Notes under the pieces: model-generated
Seen by the model: only the letters and a program-made list of their open reading frames with translations
Database searches by the model: none
What the model was told of the DNA's origin: nothing
Origin: Sipunculus nudus
Taxonomy: Eukaryota > Annelida > Sipuncula > Golfingiida > Sipunculidae
Length of the DNA: 64,000 bases
Reading direction: 5' to 3'
NCBI GenBank assembly: GCA_026874595.1
Contig: CM049313.1
Location: forward strand, 53,840,659-53,904,658
Program-made: the position numbers and the translations under genes
In this document: piece after piece, positions 59,822-64,000 of the stretch
Layout: every line of letters starts with the position of its first letter
Numbering within the stretch: the stretch's first letter is position 1

Positions 59822-60376
59822 CTGATTAGGAATTTTATTTTTTCGGTGTTGATGTATATACAAACAAAATCTTGGTCAAGTTCGAAGATGGGTGACCTTG
59901 ACTCATTTCTCGACGTTTTAGAGCGAATCATAGAAAATAACCGGCGTGTGTTAACATTTACCATGTGAGGAGGATATCTCCAAAAGTATTCAACACAGAA
60001 ATTTCATTTCTTTGGTGCTGATACATATCAACAAAATCTCGGTCAAGTTCCAAGATGGATGACCCAAGGTCACAGAGCTTATAATAGAAAAAAACTTAGG
60101 AGCTTATTTCTAAGGAACCACTGGATAGATTGTTTTGGAATATGGAATGGTCATTGGCCTTGATGATCTCATAAGTGCTGCATGACTCAAAAAGACTGGG
60201 GCCAGACTTACAAAGTTCATACCTCTCTAGTTCCAATTCACAACTTGAACAAAAGACATATGTACAGATATATATCCATGTGAGAACAAATATTACATGA
60301 ATACTTGTTACTGTTACCACCCATAAATACTGCTCTTTTTGCTGAGGGCTTTTGTCAGCTTTTGCTGTTATTCTAG
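59822..60376 (+). mobile_element. E-family fragment (E2) inside N, 5'-truncated
   Basis: Phrases CTTGGTCAAGTTCGAAGAT, GGGTGACCTTGAC, GTGAGGAGGATATCTCCAAA and AAACTTAGGAGCTTATTTCT match E1. The end is GCTGAGGGCTTTTGTCAGC (hairpin) then TTTTGCTGTTATTCTAG at 60376. The 5' hairpin is absent. Confidence 0.62.
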
Positions 60377-60828
60377 TATTTTTCTGTAATTAATGACTGA
60401 GCGAGCAATGTTGATCTCCATCTCGTCTACGTCTAAACAAGAAATGCCGTACGGTCAGGAAATATCTGTTTATTATAAAAGCTATTAATAAAATGAAATA
60501 AATTTACAAAGGCAGTTAAAATGAAACACAACCAAAAAAAATGACAGTTGCTTATATGTTATGCCTGTTCTGATCAGCTGTGGCCGGTAGAAATGATGCG
60601 TCAGACACCTCGCAAAACCCTGTCATGATCGCCACAGAACTGACGAAATCACGCAATTCTTGTAATACCAAACATCTGATATGTGGAGATCGTGCGTTAC
60701 ACATCGTCAGTTGCAGATTCCATTAAATAGGCCCGCTTCATTTGCTTGGTATAGGCCTACTCACGGTGCCACTGTGAGTGTTGATGAAAAATTATAATCA
60801 GCATAAGCGACACGATGTCGGTGAACAT

Positions 60829-61224
60829 TTTCCCGCCAAAATAGTGATGAATGAAGTCATATGGGGTGAACTTTTACTACGGACCTCTTATTGGCTCTCT
60901 GGCTATGACGCCTGACCGCTCAGCCAATCACAAGAACGTTTGTGTGTGCCAGGCACGTGTTTATGCAAATCAACGTGTCACATGGTTTAAATGCCAACAT
61001 TGGTCAGTTGACAGTATGAATGTCGATAGAACTTTCATTTAATCAGTTAATGCGACAGCGGTAAGCTTCCGCTTTATTTGAATTCAAATAAGAACCATTT
61101 CTAATTGCTCAATTTTTTTTTCAGCCTGTTTTGCCAGAACAACAAAATTTGATGGCAGTTTCCCGGCAGTTTTTCTACTCTCGCGCATGAGTGTAGCAAT
61201 CGTTCCACGTGTGTATATATATAG
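60829..61224 (+). promoter_or_regulatory. Promoter-like motif cluster inside N
   Basis: In about 400 bp there are an E2F-type TTTCCCGCCAAA (60829-60840), an inverted CCAAT (60890-60894), CCAAT in AGCCAATCAC (60924-60928), the octamer ATGCAAAT (60963-60970), an E-box CACGTG (61206-61211) and TATATATATA (61214-61223). The surrounding 800 bp are richer in CpG than the rest of the window. No gene body follows. Function is inference from motif density only. Confidence 0.35.
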
Positions 61225-62681
61225 GCTCAACCTGACTAATTGTTAGGGCTCAAATTAAATGATTGGCGACGTTGGGTAATACCTTTCATTATAGAAATTA
61301 AGTGCATCTAAAAATGTAATAGAAGGACTATTTTTCTAGCACATAAAGCAGATTTTTACGGGCCCAGGTGCTTGCGGCAGATCATATAAAAATATTAATT
61401 TGCAGATATGTAAAAAAAAAATTCCAGCCGCAGCCAAAAATCACGACTGGCCGGGTTAGCCCCAACACAGAACCTTTTAAGGATGGCCTTACCTTGAAGT
61501 TACTGATGATGTAAGAATCTTATATGGAAGGATAGAATGTCATGTATTCCAAATAACACCATGCAGTCACATGGTATTTTCCAGTTCAATTTTAATGATA
61601 AAAAATATTATATTATTCATTACTAATCATTAGGGATCATATGAAGGAAATTAATGATAGACAAAGATGCAGTTGATAATATTAATCTAGATTCTTACTG
61701 TGTCTAGTGTGTAAGAATGATGTGAAAGAAGTCCAAAGAGAATATATTACATTTATTTTTTTTAAATATAAATAAATGCCATAAAACCAGGTACTTATAA
61801 TCATTATTTAAATTTTTCGAATTTTTTTATTCTGGATTCTCAACATCATTGTTTGGCTGAGACTGAATAAATATCAGACATGGTGCAAATACTTTGCAAA
61901 TGTATTTGAATACAAATATAAATATGATGTACTCCATTATAAAATTTCTTGCAAAAGAATAGGAATTCAGTCAGAGTATTTGAATACAAATGCAAATACT
62001 TTCAAAATGTATTCATGAATGCATTCATGAATATATTCTATAATATTTTTTTAATAATCATTTCAGTTATATTTTATAAAAAGAAATCATGTTTCTGTTG
62101 TTATTTTTAATTCAAATTATATTTGGCACAATAAATGTATTAAATTTAAATAAATAGTTGAACTTGTATTATATGTGCTGCCAGTGCTACTCTTTGGTAG
62201 GGATACTCTGTAATTGTTAAATAACAGTTAACTCATTTGTAAAAAGCATAATTAACATGACTGATAATGGACAGTTTTTCAAATACTTAGTAGATAAATA
62301 ATACAATGTAGATAAAGTTATAAGTCAAAATCTGTGTGACAATAGCCCTCCATTTGTAAATAATATAATTGAAATCAATCCTCTCCCCTGTCTCTAAAGA
62401 TACTATCAAAATCTTACATAAGCTAAATACCAACAACTCATGATACAGCTTATATTTATTACCACACAAAACCAGCATGTGCCTCAGTTCAAATTCATAT
62501 TTTTTGATCATATATGTAACAGCTGAGCGCCGTGACCAATGGAACCCTTGTTTGTTGTTTGCTTTCTCAAATGATTTATGTGTGACATTTGTTAATACAT
62601 TAATAAGTATCCAATTCAAAGTAATATGACACATGAAATATGATCACTGATGAACTTTATGGTCTTATGTCTTGTTTTTAG

Positions 62682-62809
62682 GTAAAATCTTCACAGACAA
62701 CTTTGGACCAGATTTCCGGAGAGGGGAGGGATTTTTTTCCGTGTTTTCCATATTCTTTCCTGCTGCCACAGGCATTTTGGCTGGAGCTAACATATCAGGA
62801 GACTTGAAG
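62682..62809 (+). CDS. SLC12A2: SLC12 cotransporter exon: membrane segment 6
   Basis: This 128-nt exon (phase 1 in, phase 0 out) encodes [40 protein letters not shown] and [20 protein letters not shown] is the unwound segment-6 signature of cation-chloride cotransporters and contributes to K+ and Cl- binding in the known structures. The acceptor is cttgtttttag; the donor is aag followed by gtcagt, a tolerable GT site. The upstream intron holds a nest of mobile elements, yet its splice sites are intact. Confidence 0.96.
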
Positions 62810-63713
62810 GTCAGTTCTTACTGTGAGGGTTTATACAGCAAGGCTGCCACTGACTCCTATATTACCTGTAGCATTAATGGTTGTAAACAATTCTGCTGAT
62901 AAAAGTTGTTTGTTATAAGATGTTTCTGTATACAGAATAGCTCTCCTTAACTTTTTTTTAGATATACTTCAGATGATTGACTTTGGCCACATTATTTCTT
63001 AAAGATATGAGCAGTATTATCATTAATAGTTACTAAAAAACCTTATGTTGTAAAAATTAGATCCTGGTAGTGGCAACCTTTTCTTAGTTTTCAAACACCC
63101 CATATGTCAAATTGGGATTAAAAATGATCCTTAAATGATCAATGAGTTGACCTCTGATATGTAGAAATGTCTTTTTCTGCTGAATTTCTAATGTATATTT
63201 TAAAGGGCTTTGCTAAATAATGATTGAGCTTGATTGAGTCTTTATTGTAATGTTGAAAAAATTATACTGTGATAAACCATGCAAAAGATAAAGTGGAACC
63301 CCACAATTACAACCACCTTGGGGACCTACCAATGTGGTCATACTTTGGGGATGGTCGTGTTTGTGAAACTCTGAGTGACCTGGATCATATAAACAGGACC
63401 ATGAAAAGTGGTCTTAATTGTGGGGGTTGTTTGCAGTTGCAGGGTGGTCGCAAGGTTGGGTTCCACTGTACAATGAAATTTAATGTTATGGATGCCTTGG
63501 GTGGTGTGTGAAGCATTTCAAGCATCATTACTTCTAGAATATAACATCTTCTTGTGTAGTTCACCAAGTTCCAAAGAAATGTCAAATATCTCAGGTTTTA
63601 TAAGAATATGAAGGTAATGACCCCTCTTAGGACACACTCTTAATCATTCCTGACCATGCAAGACCAAAAATAAAACCATTAATTAAAATCCAGATTCCTC
63701 TCTCCATGTACAG
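62810..63713. other. Intron sequence with a possible small inverted-repeat element
   Basis: Mostly featureless. At 63293 GTGGAACCCCACAATTACAA and at 63450-63466 its partial mirror GGTTGGGTTCCAC could be the ends of a 175-bp MITE-like unit; GACCACC-type words occur inside. The inverted match covers only about 9-12 bases. Confidence 0.35.
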
Positions 63714-64000
63714 GATGCTCAAAAAGCGATCCCTAAAGGCACGTTGTTGGCTATCCTCATCAGTACCATCACCTACATCTTGATGGCATGTCTGGCAGGG
63801 TCCTGTGTCGTCCGTGATGCTGCCGGACCGATCTCAGAGCTGGTGGCTGCTACAGCTAACTCCTCAGTCCTGCAAGACCTGACCACCCTGCTGTACTCCA
63901 CCGTGGCTCCGACAGTGCTGCCAGAGGCTGCCACAGAGGCTGCTAATGGTACTGGTGCTGCCACCTGTGTCATAGGATCTTGTAAATATGGCCTGCAGAA
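63714..64000 (+). CDS. SLC12A2: SLC12 cotransporter exon: segment 7 and extracellular loop, cut by window end
   Basis: The exon opens in phase 0 with DAQKAIPKGTLLAILISTIT and stays open for 95 codons to the window edge. Segment 7 is GTLLAILISTITYILMACLA. It is followed by GSCVVRDAAGP, a conserved family start of the long extracellular loop. The rest of the loop is Ala/Thr-rich and variable, with two N-glycosylation sequons (ANSSV and ANGTG) and a CVIGSCKYGL end that matches the conserved Cys pair before segment 8. The acceptor is ccatgtacag. The exon continues beyond base 64000. Confidence 0.95.

Larger units (their letters stand above)
59147..61488 (+). mobile_element. Element N: 34-bp inverted repeats, TTA duplication, PIF/Harbinger-like
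   Basis: Bases 59147-59180 (GGCCATCCTTAAAA then TTCTGTGTTGGGGCTAAC after two variable bases) match the reverse complement of 61455-61488 at 32 of 34 positions. TTA stands directly outside both ends (59144-59146 and 61489-61491). A three-base TTA/TAA duplication and a GG-start are typical of PIF/Harbinger elements. The 2,342-bp interior contains a fragment of an E-type element and a CpG-richer segment with promoter-like motifs. No transposase frame is seen. Confidence 0.8.
57480..62550 (+). mobile_element. Element B2, in intron, carrying N
   Basis: The left end is AGCTCAGCTGACTATAAGTC with a worn second arm; the CCGT run is nearly lost. Two about 670-bp B-type units follow (57570-58800) and align with B1 phrase by phrase (CAGTTTGCTAGAGCTCAGCT, TTTTTCCTGTAACTGCT). 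The right end at 62520-62550 is AGCTGAGCGCCGTGACC then AATGGAACCCTTG, the B subtype. N (59147-61488) lies within. Confidence 0.65.
39972..64000 (+). other. SLC12A2: Gene model: Na-K-Cl cotransporter, 3' part outside window
   Basis: Seven exons join in one open frame of 1,076 nt (358 codons plus 2 nt). Intron phases in order are 0, 1, 0, 0, 1, 0. Every intron begins GT and ends AG. The product is an electroneutral cation-chloride cotransporter of the SLC12 family, which carries Na+, K+ and Cl- across the plasma membrane for volume control and epithelial secretion or absorption (family knowledge). The order of motifs seen is [85 protein letters not shown]. The Tyr of AMYVVGF is the K+-coordinating residue of NKCCs, where NCC (SLC12A3) has His, so NKCC is favoured. 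I cannot separate SLC12A1 from SLC12A2; an invertebrate gene may be ancestral to both. The start codon, the N-terminal regulatory Thr/RFxV region, segments 8-12 and the C-terminal domain lie outside the window. Confidence 0.93.

Noticed and set aside
63293..63466. MITE with inverted GTGGAACCC ends
   Set aside because: Only 9-12 bases mirror each other and no duplicated target is clear; listed as a possibility within the intron entry, not as an element.
39972..64000. Thiazide-type NaCl cotransporter (SLC12A3) instead of NKCC
   Set aside because: Segment 3 has Tyr in AMYVVGF where NCC has His; sequence agrees better with SLC12A1/A2.
1..64000. tRNA, rRNA or snRNA genes
   Set aside because: No B-box-like GGTTCGANTCC with matching A-box and no rRNA core words were noticed on either strand; reading by eye could miss a degenerate copy.

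Overview
This is eukaryotic nuclear DNA: AT-rich, spliced, full of interspersed repeats, with no operons, ribosome sites or long open frames. The only protein-coding gene I can support is on the + strand in the last 24 kb. Seven exons with correct AG/GT borders and matching intron phases encode 358 residues of a sodium-potassium-chloride cotransporter (SLC12A1/A2 type). They run from the end of the cytosolic N-terminus through membrane segments 1 to 7 into the large extracellular loop, where the window ends. The repeat landscape (elements with CCGT/ACGG tetranucleotide runs, internal tandem cores and terminal hairpins) resembles the tandem-repeat-carrying non-autonomous elements described in bivalve molluscs. 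A marine bivalve is my best guess, but this is inference.

Layout. Bases 1-39971 contain no exon I can recognise; they are probably the 5' intron or upstream flank of the transporter gene. They hold a chain of non-autonomous elements: F1 (1826-5860, minus), A0 (6709-9143), G1 (10531-11889), a 3'-end remnant (12600-13519), a weak A-type element (15629-19120), a 64-bp tandem array (20235-20690), a multi-level nest (about 21160-29870), D1 (31911-34816) interrupted by a TA-flanked inverted-repeat element M (32888-34714), and D2 (35371-36703). The exons lie at 39972-40097, 53262-53433, 53865-54004, 55261-55371, 56749-56860, 62682-62809 and 63714-64000. The introns contain a 40-bp minisatellite (40365-41095), A2 with D3 nested inside it (44155-47562), G2 (50839-52408), H (about 54193-54842), and B2 (57480-62550), which carries a PIF/Harbinger-like element N (59147-61488).

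How the repeats fit together. Families A to G share one plan: a 5' hairpin, often a CCGT- or CCG-rich stretch, a core of tandem units (commonly built from about 145-bp modules), and a 3' hairpin shortly before the last bases. Most end in CTAG or a close variant, and several insertions fall inside T-runs. This fits Helitron-superfamily non-autonomous elements (Helentron/HINE type). Two internal signals recur: the palindrome GGTGGCGCCACC (19 perfect copies found by eye) and AGGTCA-type nuclear-receptor half sites arranged as DR1. Three insertions (B1, C2, D3) sit at the same position of the A core unit, in the T-run just after the palindrome. Letters A to H, M and N are local labels, not database names. 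All boundaries were read by eye.
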